From Orobanche coerulescens (lineage: Eukaryota; Streptophyta; Magnoliopsida; Lamiales; Orobanchaceae), in the NCBI GenBank assembly GCA_033398695.1, contig CM065804.1, positions 50,933,501 to 50,997,500 of the forward strand: a stretch of DNA of 64,000 nt, written 5' to 3'. Numbering within the stretch: the first letter of the stretch is position 1; every line of letters begins with the position of its first letter. Position numbers and translations under genes: made by a program. Below the pieces are notes generated by a model. It made no database searches and was not told the DNA's origin. It worked only from the letters and a program-made list of their open reading frames with translations. Below, piece after piece: positions 22,484 through 33,241 of the stretch.

Positions 22484-23860
22484 ATGCTTCAGTCTGGAGG
22501 TGGGAACCTCGGAGGCCTTTCCCCGGTTTCCACCATGTCAAATAGAAAGCGAAAGGCCGAGCTAAGGGCGTTCGCAAGGGTCCATGTCGTGGTACCCCCA
22601 GAGCCGACCATCTCTAAAGACGCGCTCATCACTTTCTCCAACAAGGATAGGGAGGGAGTGCAGTGCCCCAAAGAGGATACATTGGTGATCTCTGCATGTA
22701 TCCTTGGGAAAATGGTCGATCGCGTGCTGGTTGACAATGGGAGCTTTTGCAATATCATATTCAAATCCGCTCTTGACCAGCTCGGCAACCTGACCAAATT
22801 TATCAAGCCATTTGACACCGTGCTCCAAGGGTTCAGCGACAGCACAGTCCAAGCCTATGGAAGGATCAAGCTCTCTTTCGAGCTAATATGTTACTACGAT
22901 CCCAAGGTTAGGATTACTAGGAACCTAAATTTTGTAATCATAGATAGGCCCACCATCTATAATGGGTTCCTAGGTCGCCCATTTCTAGAAACCTTCGAGG
23001 CGGTCGCCTCCTCTTTCTTTTACTGTATCAAATTCCCCACTGCCGATGGGACGGTCGGTACTGTAAAAGGAGACCAACTAATGGCTAAGAAATGTTTGAA
23101 TTACTCCTGTGTCGTAACTTCTTTCAATACTTCCCATGCTGTGTGTACCATTGAAACGATCGAAAATCAACCCAAGGAGATCGACGAGCCAAGCACTTCG
23201 TACCAACCCGACTCAGAGGATGCCATCTCACATCGATTAACGGACGACATCGAGCCAAGGATCGGTTTCGAGCCAAGCCTCGACATCGATCCAAGGATCG
23301 AGTCCGTAAATCGTTCCAAACGAGAGGCGACAATCCCTATTGAAGAGTTAGAAAGTGTAACGATAGATCCGGCTCGCCCGAAGCGGGAAGTACAGATCGG
23401 CACAAGCGTCGACCTCGAATTAAAGGAAGATCTAATCAATTTACTATGTAAGAACATCAGAGTATTTGCATGGTCGCATCAAGATATGGTTGGCATAAGT
23501 CCTGAACACGCTTGCCACTATCTAAAGATCGACACGGCAAGGAAGCCTGTTCACCAGAAACGTAGGAAATTTAGTCCTGAGAAGTACGCAGCGCTCGACA
23601 TAGAAGTTCAAAAGCTACTCGACAACAAACTAATCGGAGTAGCTACAGACGAGCCACAATGGGTAGCCAACGCGGTGCTCGTCAAAAAGCCGAACAGCTC
23701 CTGGAGGTTATGCATCGACTTCACTGACCTCAATGCGGCATGCCCAAAAGATCATTTTCCGATGCCTCATATCGACCACCTAGTCGATAGCACTGCAGGC
23801 TGCAAAATGATGTCGTTCATGGATCCCTTCGCCGGGTACCATCAGATCCCCATGGCGTAG
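22484..23860 (+). pseudogene. Element C1 protease and reverse transcriptase, first part
   Basis: This 458-residue frame follows gag in phase. The protease site reads RVLVDNGSFCNIIF, so the second residue of the usual Asp-Thr/Ser-Gly triplet is Asn. A long linker leads to HQKRRKFSPEKYAALD, typical of the Tat pre-RT region, and then to reverse transcriptase: SSWRLCIDFTDLNAACPKDHFP and SFMDPFAGYHQIPMA, with the first catalytic Asp. A TAG at 23858-23860 cuts the domain. Confidence 0.85.
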
Positions 23861-24246
23861 AAAGACATAAAACACACATCGTTCCACACGGAAAAAGACA
23901 TATACTTTTGGGTCTGAATTCCGTTCGTCTTGAAGAATGCAGGGGCGACCTACCAGCGACTAGTCAACGGGATGTTCGCCAATCAGATCGGCAAGACCAT
24001 GGAGGTCTACATTGACGACATTGTGGTCAAAAGCCTCAAGAAGGAAGATCACCTCAATGACCTTGCCGAGACATTCACCATCCTCGAGAAGTTCAATATG
24101 AAGCTAAACCCCAAGAAATGAAACTTCAGGGTAAGCTCTGGGAAGTTCCTGGGGCACATCATGAGCCAAAGAGGGATCGAGGCAAACCACACCAAGATCC
24201 AGCGATCCTCGACATGCAGGAACCGCGAAATATCAAGCAAGTGCAA
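23861..24246 (+). pseudogene. Element C1 reverse transcriptase, second part
   Basis: The frame from 23930 has KNAGATYQRLVNGMF and the catalytic VYIDDIVVKS (near 24010), followed by LAETFTILEKFNMKLNPKK and a TGA at 24119-24121. The following block with FLGHIMSQRGIEANHTKI continues past the stop and then shifts frame near 24220. The catalytic residues are present but the chain is interrupted at least three times. Confidence 0.85.
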
Positions 24247-25300
24247 CGCCTCACGGGTTGTCTAGCCGCCCTCAACCGTTTGATATCTCGACTCGGAGAC
24301 AAAAGCAAGCCATTATTTGCGACCATAAAGAACAAGAAGTTCGCATGGACAAAGGAGAGTCAAATAGCATTCGCCAAAATCAAGGAATATCTATCTAACC
24401 CCCAGATCTTGGCAAAGCCGATCCCCGGCGAAAAGCTATTCCTTTACCTAGCGGCCTCGGAGGTCGCGCTGAGTGCTGTTTTAGTGCGAGCAGAGGGGCA
24501 AGCCCACTTTCCGATCTACTTCGTTAGCCAAGCACTCTATGATGCGGAGACGCGATACACGCCTCTGGAGAAGATCGCATATGCCTTAGTAATGAGTGTT
24601 CACAAGCTGAGGGCCTACTTCTTCAAACATCAAGTGGAGGTTCTGACGACTCTCCCCTTAAGACAAGTTCTGCACCGGCCAGACACCAATAGGCGACTCC
24701 TCAAGTGGTCACTGGAGATCGCCCAATACGATATCACGTATGCTCCTCGCACGGCGATCAAAGGCCAAGCCCTGGCGGACTTCGTGGTGGAATTAACATT
24801 CCCACCGAGTCCAACCCAGATCGGTCGCCCCGCTTGGAAGTTGTACGTGGATGGCTCGACAACCAACACACGAGTAGGGACAGGGATTGTCCTCATCAGC
24901 CCCGACGGCCAGAGTTTCACAAATGCTATGCGTTTCGGGTTTCGGGCGACCAACAATGAAGCCGAGTACGAAGCCTTGGTAGGCGGGCTCAATCTAGCCC
25001 TCGCCCTGGATGTTCGCCGTCTCCACATCTTCATGGACTCCCTCTTGGTCGTGAACCAAGTCAAGGGAGAAATAGAGGCGCACGGTGAAAAAATGATCAA
25101 ATACCAAGAATTGGTCGCCGAAATGTGCACGAAGTTTGAAGAAGTTCTAATCGAATAAGTCCCGAGAGAGCACAACTCCCAGGCCGATTCCCTATCCAAA
25201 CTAGCATCATCAGATGGGGCGGCAGATTTCGCTAACATCCAAATCACAAAATCAGCAAAGCCGGCGATCGACAGAAGCCTGATTACCACAGCTGCCATTG
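24247..25300 (+). pseudogene. Element C1 dual RNase H
   Basis: The 346-residue frame at 24118-25158 holds the normal gypsy RNase H (LYLAASEVALSAVLVR, ETRYTPLEKIAYALVMSVHKLRAYF) followed by a second RNase H of the plant/archaeal type (KLYVDGSTTNTRVGTGIVLISPDG, NNEAEYEALVGGLNLAL, IFMDSLLVVNQVKGE). The second copy keeps the Asp-Glu-Asp pattern, whereas in the first the leading Asp is Ala (AASEVAL). A Tat-specific second RNase H is established knowledge. The frame ends at a TAA at 25156-25158 just before the final block HNSQADSLSKLASS. Confidence 0.85.
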
Positions 25301-26365
25301 CCGAAGAGAACTGGATGACTTCGTTCATCAAATACCTGAAGGATGGGACGGTTCCCGATGACCGTATCAAAGCTCGCCAACTTCAGCTCCGTGCAACCAG
25401 ATACACCCTACTGGACGACCGGCTTTACAAGCGAGCCTTCAGCCTTCCTCTCCTCAAGTGCATTACGCCGGAGGAAGGCCGACTCGTTTCGGCTGAGATC
25501 CATGACGGAATCTGTGGAAATCATGTTGGAGGCCGAGCTCTCATCCACAAGACAACCAGGCAAGGTTTTTTCTGGCCTTCGCTTCAGAAAGATGTGATCA
25601 CCTATGCCAGATCGTGTCATAGGTGTCAAATGATGGGCCCTAACATCAAGCTCTCCCCCGAGCAACTCACTTCGATGTGCAGCCCATGGCCATTCGCCCA
25701 ATGGGGCATTGACCTTATAGGTCCCTTGCCGACGGCGCCAGGAGGCTGTAAGTTTGCCATTGTGGGGGTCGATTATTTCATGAAATGGGCTGAGTCCGAG
25801 CCACTCAACAAGATCGGCCAAGAGAAAGTAATCAAGTTCATTTGGAAGAACATCATATGCCGATTCGGTCTGCCCCAGGCAATCATCTCCGACAACGGAA
25901 AGCAGTTCGACGGCTTGGAAGTCATGCAATTCTGCGAGAAGTGGGGAATCAAAAGGTTGTTCTCGGCCCCTTACCACCCTTAGATGAACGGGCAGGTAGA
26001 GGCTGTAAACAAGGTCCTAAAACACACGATCAAAGCAAGACTTGAATCCAAACAAGGACGATGGGCGAGCGAGCTCCTAGATGTTTTGTGGTCCTACTGA
26101 ACGACAACCCGAAACTCGACTGGCGAAACCCCGTTCGCCCTCGCCTTCGGAACAGAAGCGGTGATCCCTTTGGAGATTGCCGTCCTCATCCACCGAACTG
26201 AACAAGAGATGACGACGGACAATGATGTGGCTCGGCGGATCGACTTGGACATGCTCGAAGAACGGCGACTGACTTCGGAAATGAAGAACACAATCCACAA
26301 AAGGAGATCCGGGAAGTTCTTCAATTCGAAATTCAAGGAAAGACGGTTCCAAGTGGGCGACCTAG
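25301..26365 (+). pseudogene. Element C1 integrase
   Basis: The 222-residue frame at 25315-25983 has the zinc-binding region (HVGGRALIHKTTRQGFFWP, CHRCQMMG) and two catalytic Asp (WGIDLIGPLP and ISDNGKQF). A TAG at 25981-25983 comes just before MNGQVEAVNK, which carries the Glu. Another stop at 26097-26099 splits the block before ETPFALAFGTEAVIP. The C terminus reaches RFQVGDL and is then cut: sequence after about 26365 belongs to the antisense ORF region, so the end of pol and the intervening DNA were deleted. Confidence 0.85.
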
Positions 26366-27017
26366 GTAGAAAAAGTGCAGCCATGGTCCTAGAGGTCGAT
26401 GGAACCGACAGCTTCGTCCATGCAAGGTTTCTTTGGGCTGCGATCGCTCGCCCTTCATTCAAATACGAGGCGGGCGTAGCCGAAGGACCCTCCAAATACC
26501 CTCGGGAGGCTGATCGACACGTTCATTCTCCGAGGGCACATACAATGAAACATCAGAAGGAATGTGGAATTTCTCCGTACAGCGAATCAAGTCTTTCCTG
26601 GTCGCCAAACTCCGGATCTGTCCAAGGGTCCATAAGCAATGGTCCGCGGCCCGGAATGACGTCCGCTTCACGGGCTCATATGGGTGGGCGGCAGAATACG
26701 CTTCGAAGTCAAACTCGGGACATGGTCCGGCAATACCCTCCATAAGTTTGGCGAAATCTAAATAGGCGGGGCCGAACACGCTGTTCTGCTCCCAAGACAG
26801 TCGTACCACTTCATCCTCATCCACCGACGAGCCCCCTGCTCCGCCAACGCCGCTGATCTCGCCATGTCGGCCTCATTGAAGAGCTCTTCAACCTCCGCAG
26901 GTGTTATTCCCGCATGGGTGGCCTCAATGGCCATCTCCATGTTGAGAACCACGGGGGTTTCTTCCCGATCAGGCGAAGCCGCGGCGGCGGAAGAGCTACC
27001 AGAATCGTATGTTTTAG
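26366..27017 (-). pseudogene. Antisense additional ORF of element C1, N-terminal part
   Basis: The minus strand encodes a protein read towards pol, in two main frames (27017-26758 and 26824-26459) joined by a frameshift. It has a Ser/Ala-rich acidic start (SGSSSAAAASPDREETPV), MEMAIEATHAGITPAEVEELFNEADM, then VVRLSWEQNSVFG, CLWTLGQIRSLATRKDLIRC and PSDVSLYVPSENERVDQPPEG. Antisense ORFs between pol and the 3' LTR are known in Tat/Grande elements; their function is unknown. The start is lost at the element D border and the C-terminal part is lost at the junction with integrase. Confidence 0.6.
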
Positions 27018-27077
27018 ACTTTATTACTTGTTGACAACGTGCACTTGCGGCATATTGTGAGGGATTTTCCCACAACA
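27018..27077 (+). repeat. Element D 5' LTR remnant
   Basis: Sixty bases ending GATTTTCCCACAACA match 30756-30815 with four or so differences. The rest of the LTR is missing; the Tat antisense ORF abuts it. Confidence 0.85.
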
Positions 27078-27083
27078 AGTTTT

Positions 27084-27101
27084 TGGCGCCATTGCCGGGG
27101 A
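27084..27101 (+). promoter_or_regulatory. Element D primer binding site (tRNA-Asp type)
   Basis: TGGCGCCATTGCCGGGGA is the complement of the 3' end of plant tRNA-Asp with one change. It lies seven bases after the LTR. Confidence 0.8.
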
Positions 27102-27193
27102 CTGATTTTTCGCTAATATCAATACCAAGCGACTCTAATTTTAATTTGAAGTTTTTTTTTTCTTTAGTCTCTATATTTTTATTTTCTTCATCA

Positions 27194-27930
27194 TGTTTTC
27201 ATGTGAGTATCGTGGCCCTTGGCATTTCATAAATTTCGATGTTCTTAATAATTTGCCAAATAGGGTCAGTCAGCCCCCTCCCCCAAAATAAAAGACCATG
27301 CTTGAACAATGTGTAGACGCTCTCAAAAATCCTGATAGTACCTTTTTTGAGCGAGAATGTGCACATCGTGGTCTTGAGATTCACTATGGTTATTTTCCAG
27401 CTCATATATTTAGTAGTGAAGTTGAGGGGGAGGTTGAGAAGAACGACATGTTGAGTTTTAGGGTCGATTCCCAGCACCTGATAATAACATAAAGTGTGAT
27501 GAGTCTGTAGAAGAAGTTACCATTGATGATGTTTCCAAAGTAATTCCATTAAATTGTCATCAAACTTCGACTAATAAGGTGAACACTTATGTGCCTAAAA
27601 TTTTATTAACGGTGCCACGCATAATTTTTCCTAAATCCATAATGGGAGAGATTGACCCCATTACTCATGATTTTGTTGAGGCTGATTCTTCGAGTTATAA
27701 TGAGGTTGTGCATGAAAATTCTTTATTATTTGCCCATTCGAACTCTGCTTATGTTTTCATGCCTTATCATTACTATATTCTTCCATCATTTTTTGGTTGT
27801 CCGCATAATTATTCTTATTCATTATTTTTGGCAACCGGGCATGAGCCAAAGCCTCCCTTGTGGAATAAGAGGCTTATTGGTTGCAAGAAGGGGGCATTTG
27901 GCAATCTCCCTAGAAAGAAACCACGTTAGA
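27194..27930 (+). pseudogene. Unrecognised reading frames of element D
   Basis: After the primer site a frame starts near 27194 with MFSCEYRGPWHFINF, is stopped near 27293, and reopens at 27298-27492 (FERECAHRGLEIHYGYFPAHIF) and, in another phase, 27579-27929 (PKILLTVPRIIFPKSIMGEIDP, ending IGCKKGAFGNLPRKKPR). The three parts probably descend from one ORF. It is neither gag nor pol, as far as I can see, and no family is recognised. The GGGAGGCAACCCA motif follows shortly after its stop. Confidence 0.4.
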
Positions 27931-28791
27931 TTTTTTTCGCCACGTCGTGCTCAAGACGTAAAATAGAGCACTGGATGGGAGGCAACCCATCATTTTTACT
28001 TGCTTTTTAGTTAGTTGTTTTTATTTGATTTTTCGTTATTAAATTTCCTTTGTTTTGTATTTCGTTTGGATTCGTGTATTCTTGTTGGCCCTCATTTCTC
28101 TAATATAATTTTTTAACCCCAATGAGTTATTATTCTTCATAATCTAGTCTTTCTTGATTTAATGTCTACTGTTATTTCGTGACTAGAGACTAAGTTTGGG
28201 GGTCCCTCGTGATGCTGAGCGTTATTTGAAGTATGGATTGACCGACGTTTCCACTCAGACATGTGCTGGCGATCAAGAAGACATTTGGAATAAGTTTCAC
28301 TTTTCCTTATCTATTTTATTTTCACATGAGTTTTATTATTGAGGATGTTATGTGAAGTGGAATAAATTGATGCATGCGATAATTTTCTTAATTTTTCTTG
28401 CTTATAAATTGCGATTGCTTTATTGTCCTTGCATGGTGTCGATGGTTTTGTTCAAAAACGTGAATTTATCGTGAATTTTTCGTGCTTCCATGTGTAAAAC
28501 TGATGTTACGATACTGATTTCTCTTGGAAGAAACGGTTGACTTTTGGTCGAGTTGCAGTCAGAGATATCTGTTTCTGTTGAGTATTCAATTAGGTCCGAA
28601 ATTTTATCGTTTTTGTAGAAATTCTAGCAGATAAGAAAGGAGACATACGTGTTTTCAAATCACCGTTTATACGTTTGGTTATACTTTTCGCGTAGCTAGT
28701 CGTCCTGTAACATAAGTCTTGGGGGCATTTAAATTGAGTTTAGAGTCGGACAGTTTTTTTCCCCAAAAAGTCGAGATATTATTTGTTCTAT

Positions 28792-28958
28792 GATGGGAAG
28801 TTTAGTAACCGGGGGTATTCACGCGACTCGTTGTTTACTCTCGCGTAAAACGACGACCCTGAATAGATTAATCATTTAGAAATATCGCATTTACCGATGA
28901 TGGGAAGCCTAGTAACCGGGGGTATTCACGTGACCCGTTGTTTACTCTCGCGTAAAAC
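28792..28958 (+). repeat. Tandem repeat in the element D interior
   Basis: Two copies of a 60-base unit (28792-28851 and 28899-28958), with GTAACCGGGGGTATTCACG and GTTTACTCTCGCGTAAAAC, lie about 107 bases apart. A diverged third copy may lie near 29013-29062. The surrounding 27970-29530 has no coding sequence that I recognise. Confidence 0.8.
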
Positions 28959-29530
28959 TGCAACCTTGACATACGGGAATTGCTATTCGAGTTTTTTCTC
29001 CGCTGTAGAGGGGGACTTAGTAACTAAAAGCATCTATGTACCCCATGAGTGTCTTTTACGTTAAACGGTTCCCCGATACATGAGAGTGGAAATCCACCCT
29101 AGGATCATCCCGATGAAATATCCCGAGAGCCGAAACCTAGTGGTTAACTCGAATCATATTATTGAGCATACATAAGGGAATACTATCCGAGGATTAATTT
29201 TGATAATGAAACTCTTGAATTTTTGCCTCTAGACTGTGGGACTGGGCGAATTAGCTTATTTATTTCAACCCTTCATATTGACGGTCGGTTAAATTCACGC
29301 TTGTTAATCTTTGAGCTTGATTTTCTCCATGAACGATTGATTAGGACTGAAATTGGTTACTTAGTGGAATCAGTGTCCTGGATGTGACTCGCTATTACGA
29401 TACTTGTACTATTCTTTGAGATTTTCAGGGTAGTATGGATTAAGTTGAGCACTATGGACTTGCATGATTATTCATGATACATTTTGTTTAAAATTGATAA
29501 TTTTTGCTTGAGGACAAGCAAAGGCTCAAG

Positions 29531-29542
29531 TTTGGGGGTATT
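29531..29542 (+). promoter_or_regulatory. Element D polypurine tract
   Basis: TTTGGGGGTATT abuts the 3' LTR start TGTTAGGCG. The preceding GAGGACAAGCAAAGGCTCAAG is a sequence often found at this place in LARD/Athila-type elements. Confidence 0.8.
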
Positions 29543-30815
29543 TGTTAGGCGTATTTTTATGCGCTTATTTATCATTATTTTATATCCATCTTGAGCCTAA
29601 ATCAGAATAAAAGAGCTTTTAATGCCCTATTATTTTATGTTTTACAGGAAATTGGAGTCCGGAAGCCGAAACGATGAAAAACGGGCGAAAACGGCGAATT
29701 TTGGCCGGGGGCCGCGGCACAAGGCAAGTGGGCCGCGGCACACGCAGAAGACCAGCAGGCACCAGAGTAAACTGTACTCTGAGCCGCGGCACAGATATGG
29801 TGAGCCGTGGCCCAGAAGAAACACACAGCGCCCAGATTTTAATTTTCACGCCATGTGCCGTGGCACAGATTAAGTGATCCGCGGCACACGGGGCGGTTTT
29901 GGTGTACTCCGCGCGGGTTTGGGCCGTTTTGAAGCCAGTTCTCGACCTAATCACACGGACGCGTTTTGGAGGCTGAGGACGACTATAAATAAGCATCATA
30001 GGGCTGAAGAAAAAGAAGAGGGATCGATTGGGAAGAACAGAAGAGGGGATTGAAGAACACCAGAAGAGGAGATTTGTGGGCAACGACAAGACCACGGATT
30101 CCCTACGGTTTTTCTTAGTTTTTCTGCATCATAGTTTCTAGATCTATTCGAGTAGGATTTTGATTGTAGCCGATTACATGACGGTTTGATTATTTATTAT
30201 TATTTCAATTCATTCGTTATTCTATTGAATTGGATTCTTCTTACTGTTCTTAATGCTTTTTAATTGTCTGGCCAACAGTTAATTTGTTTTGAATGTCTTT
30301 ATGGATTCGGGAGATGAAATTTAGGCATAGTTCTTGTGAGACGAATCATAATTTTCGTGAGATAGGGATATACTCATGCGAATTGTGAAGCCGTGTTATT
30401 GTAGGAATTCTTGAAATGTTTTAGCTATTAATTATCTAATTCGAATAGGGATATATCGAGTTAATAATGCGTAGTATTTTCTATCGACCTTGGGAAAGGC
30501 TTTAGAATAATTTAGGAATTCCTAGCTTACAATCAATTGAATAAAAGTGAATTGAATCGAATAAATATCATTCCCGATTGTTTGAGGTGAAAATCATAAT
30601 CCTACACCCTTTTTAGAAATATTATTACTATTAGTATTATTATTTATTAGTTTAGGTATAAATTCCATATAATTGTTCTTCAAATAAAATTGTGAGTTGA
30701 CTATATTTTGGTACTTAGTGAAATCAGTCCTCGAGGGAACGATACTTTACTCATCACTTTATTACTTGTTGACACCGTGCACTTGTGGCATATTGTGAGG
30801 GATTTTCCTACAACA
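29543..30815 (+). repeat. Element D 3' LTR
   Basis: The LTR runs TGTTAGGCG to TTTCCTACAACA, 1273 bases. Six copies of CCGCGGCAC, some as CCGTGGCAC, lie at 29710-29890, and a TATAAATA box at 29984-29991, as expected for U3. The rest is AT-rich. Confidence 0.85.
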
Positions 30816-30908
30816 AAAGCCTTGTTGCTTGAAATAATGACTAACGAAATTATATATAGACAAACCATTACTAGTGTGCCTGTTACAATAAGCAATTATG
30901 TCACACAC
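30816..30908. other. Short spacer after element D
   Basis: The spacer is AT-rich with no recognised feature. The first five bases (AAAGC) would be half of the target duplication of element D, but the left side is lost. Confidence 0.3.
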
Positions 30909-33241
30909 CTAAACAAAAATATTAAATGATATTTTGCACATTAGAGCTAAATAATTACCTAATAACGACAACAATATGACGACATAGAATATGACCAAAT
31001 CAAACTCCTGAAAATAACATGTCCAGCTCTGAAGGTCGACCTCATAAGAAACTTTGTTTTTTTCCGAATTTCTAAACATGTGGATGGTAACTCGAATAAT
31101 AAGAATGTGTCTGGCTTGTCGTACTGGACACTTCGACCTAGCCCACCTCTCTGGCCCAATTTCATAAAGTCGCTTGTGAGCCCCATTAGGACTTTCAACA
31201 TGTAGTTTCAAAAAGTATTTTCCAAAAACTTCATCACAATGCATATATGTTGTAGTTCTGAAGAGCCCTATAACATGATCACCGTAGGAGATCAGATTTT
31301 TCGAAAGATGGTGATAGCATAACCCCCGGAGTGCATTTGGAGAGATGACTCGAACAGCATTATGAATGCTCTTATGTTGGTCACTCTCATTCAGTAAATC
31401 TTCCATAGAATTATATCATTTGTGTAGGTTATACAGAAAATAAGCTCATGAATCGTCGTTCTCTCTCGGACCGAGACCAACTGCAAGAGGAAATACTTGC
31501 TTCATGTCAAATGTGATGGCCACAAATAAAGTTCCTTTATTCTTTCCCTTTAGGTGGCTCTCATCAACTATAATTACTAGCCGAAGATAGGTAACAACTG
31601 CCCGAATACTCTGTCCGAGTGTGGCGAACATGTGGCAATGCACTAATCGTCCTTGAACTACGTTGCCTTAATAAATACAGATAAGAGGGGCGCCTCTGAT
31701 ACAATTGATAAAAGTCATTGTATGTATTCTCTATTGCTATATTCCTTGTTCGAAAAGCAAAACTGTATAACATTCTCCCCATGCATCTTTGTAATCATTT
31801 CTTTTAGCCTCAAAGTGACCCCCTCATTGGTCAATCTTTTATCAAAATAATGAGCAACAACCTCAGAAGTGACCTACTGTATGGTAGGTTCAAGTCAGAG
31901 TGATAGATGTGATCCAAAGTCAACTTAGTAATTCTCCAAATGGTTGCACCCTCAATAGCACAAAACCTAGACTGACTATTCTTTCTCATACTCTTAAGAG
32001 GAACACTATACGTTGATTGGCAGAACGATCAGTGGTACACAGTAACATGTTCTCCAAATGATACATTCCTAAAGCTATCCTCAGCTCTGTCTTGGACCTG
32101 GAAGTGGACACAACCTCTAGTTGACTCGTGACAGGTGGAGGCTTCTCGACCCAGCCTAAAGTCCTGGCGCTACTGGGGTTGGTAAATTGAATAATCCAAT
32201 TATGCATTGAATGGTGATGCTTATGCTCGCTCATAGACTGATGGTCCACTTAGAAGTTATGACGACTCATAATCATATCAATTTGGGCAGGTTGGAGAAT
32301 CCAAGCAAGAAACTCCATAGACAGTGACTCAGACAACTTTTTACAATGATCTTCCTCTTCGTCTTTGGACATATGCACCTCATCACCTTCCTCATCTTCC
32401 TTGTATTGGTAATCTTAGGAAGGCATGCCATAATATGTTGTCGGGCTCTACTCTCAAGCTGCTACATCCCACATTAACCTTGGGGGAAGAGGAGTTGTCG
32501 TGCCCAATATAGACCTCAGGATCCTCTTTGTATTCCACTAGCAATCCAAGTATTGGGGTTTGGCCCGCAATAGAAATTTTACTTTATTTCCCTTGGCCAT
32601 GTGTTTCAAGTACCATAATATGTATTTTGACTCATGTCGACTGCCCAAACCCTATCTAATAACACCCACGAGGTTACCACGACTAACTTTGCTCATGTCG
32701 ATTGGACAAAAAAGGAATCTCCATATATATATATCGATTGCTCCCAAAGACCACCGTGATGTATCAAAATATGCTGCCACGACACCTGAGATTAACAATA
32801 AAATGAATAACTTATCATAAAACTGATCGAACAATATTCTAGTAGCCCTTGCTTTGGACACGATTGATGCATACATTCAGAGGATGCCGTGTGCAGCGAT
32901 CGTGGGCAAGTTTCTTAGCCATGAAATAGCCTTGAACATGATTGTTGCACATGGAAGTAGGTGATTGGGTGCAACGATCATGGGCACATTAGTTGTGCAT
33001 ATAAAATATCAAGGGCAGTCCCTCCATTAGACATGACGACTGCATGTGGTTGCTTTCCATCATCTGCAGTGATCGTGTTGGGAAGAACTCGCCCAAAAAA
33101 ATGCTTTTCGGCAATATAATATAGCTGCACATCTTCTTTATAAACCAAAAAACATGAACCATCAGTCCTATTTGAATGGCAACTTCTCTTTTTTGAATAA
33201 ATGTGTGATTTTAGAAGGATTTTCAGAGACCCATTTATCAA
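30909..33241 (-). pseudogene. Mutator-like (MULE) transposase pseudogene
   Basis: Several minus-strand frames together resemble a plant MuDR-type transposase. Near 33241-32640 is an N-terminal region like the plant MULE leader; 32249-31900 and 31782-31660 resemble the block before the transposase core. The core at 31446-31643 has VVTYLRLVIIVDESHLKGKNKGTLFVAI, matching the family's VDGTHLKGKYKGTL region, with Glu where the usual Gly stands. At 30909-31406 come SIHNAVRVISPNALRGLCYHHLSKNL and a region positioned like the SWIM zinc finger. At least five frame breaks occur. I found no terminal inverted repeats, so the element borders are open. Confidence 0.7.

Larger units (their letters stand above)
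19695..27017 (+). mobile_element. Element C1: Tat-lineage Ty3/gypsy element, 3' end lost
   Basis: A 914-base LTR (19695-20608) is followed by gag, protease, reverse transcriptase, two successive RNase H domains and integrase on the plus strand, then an ORF on the opposite strand. The second, plant-type RNase H and the antisense ORF after pol are known marks of Tat/Grande-type elements. The 3' LTR is missing because element D starts at 27018. A second copy, C2, begins at 54000 and a 3' LTR of the same family, C3, lies at 44969-45881. Confidence 0.85.
27018..30815 (+). mobile_element. Element D: LARD-like non-autonomous retrotransposon, 5' LTR truncated
   Basis: Only the last 60 bases of the 5' LTR remain (27018-27077). 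A tRNA-Asp-type primer site, a 2.4-kb interior without gag or pol, a polypurine tract in the context CAAGTTTGGGGGTATT and a 1273-base 3' LTR (29543-30815) follow. The interior contains the conserved GGGAGGCAACCCAT and the closing GAGGACAAGCAAAGG sequence seen in plant LARD and Athila-type elements. Long open frames are short and broken. Confidence 0.8.

Noticed and set aside
22489..22852. Minus-strand frames of 96-118 residues across C1 protease
   Set aside because: Shadows of the plus-strand pol frame.
29619..30095. 158-residue minus-strand frame in the element D LTR
   Set aside because: It coincides with the GC-rich CCGCGGCAC tract, where stops are scarce in every frame; no recognisable domain.
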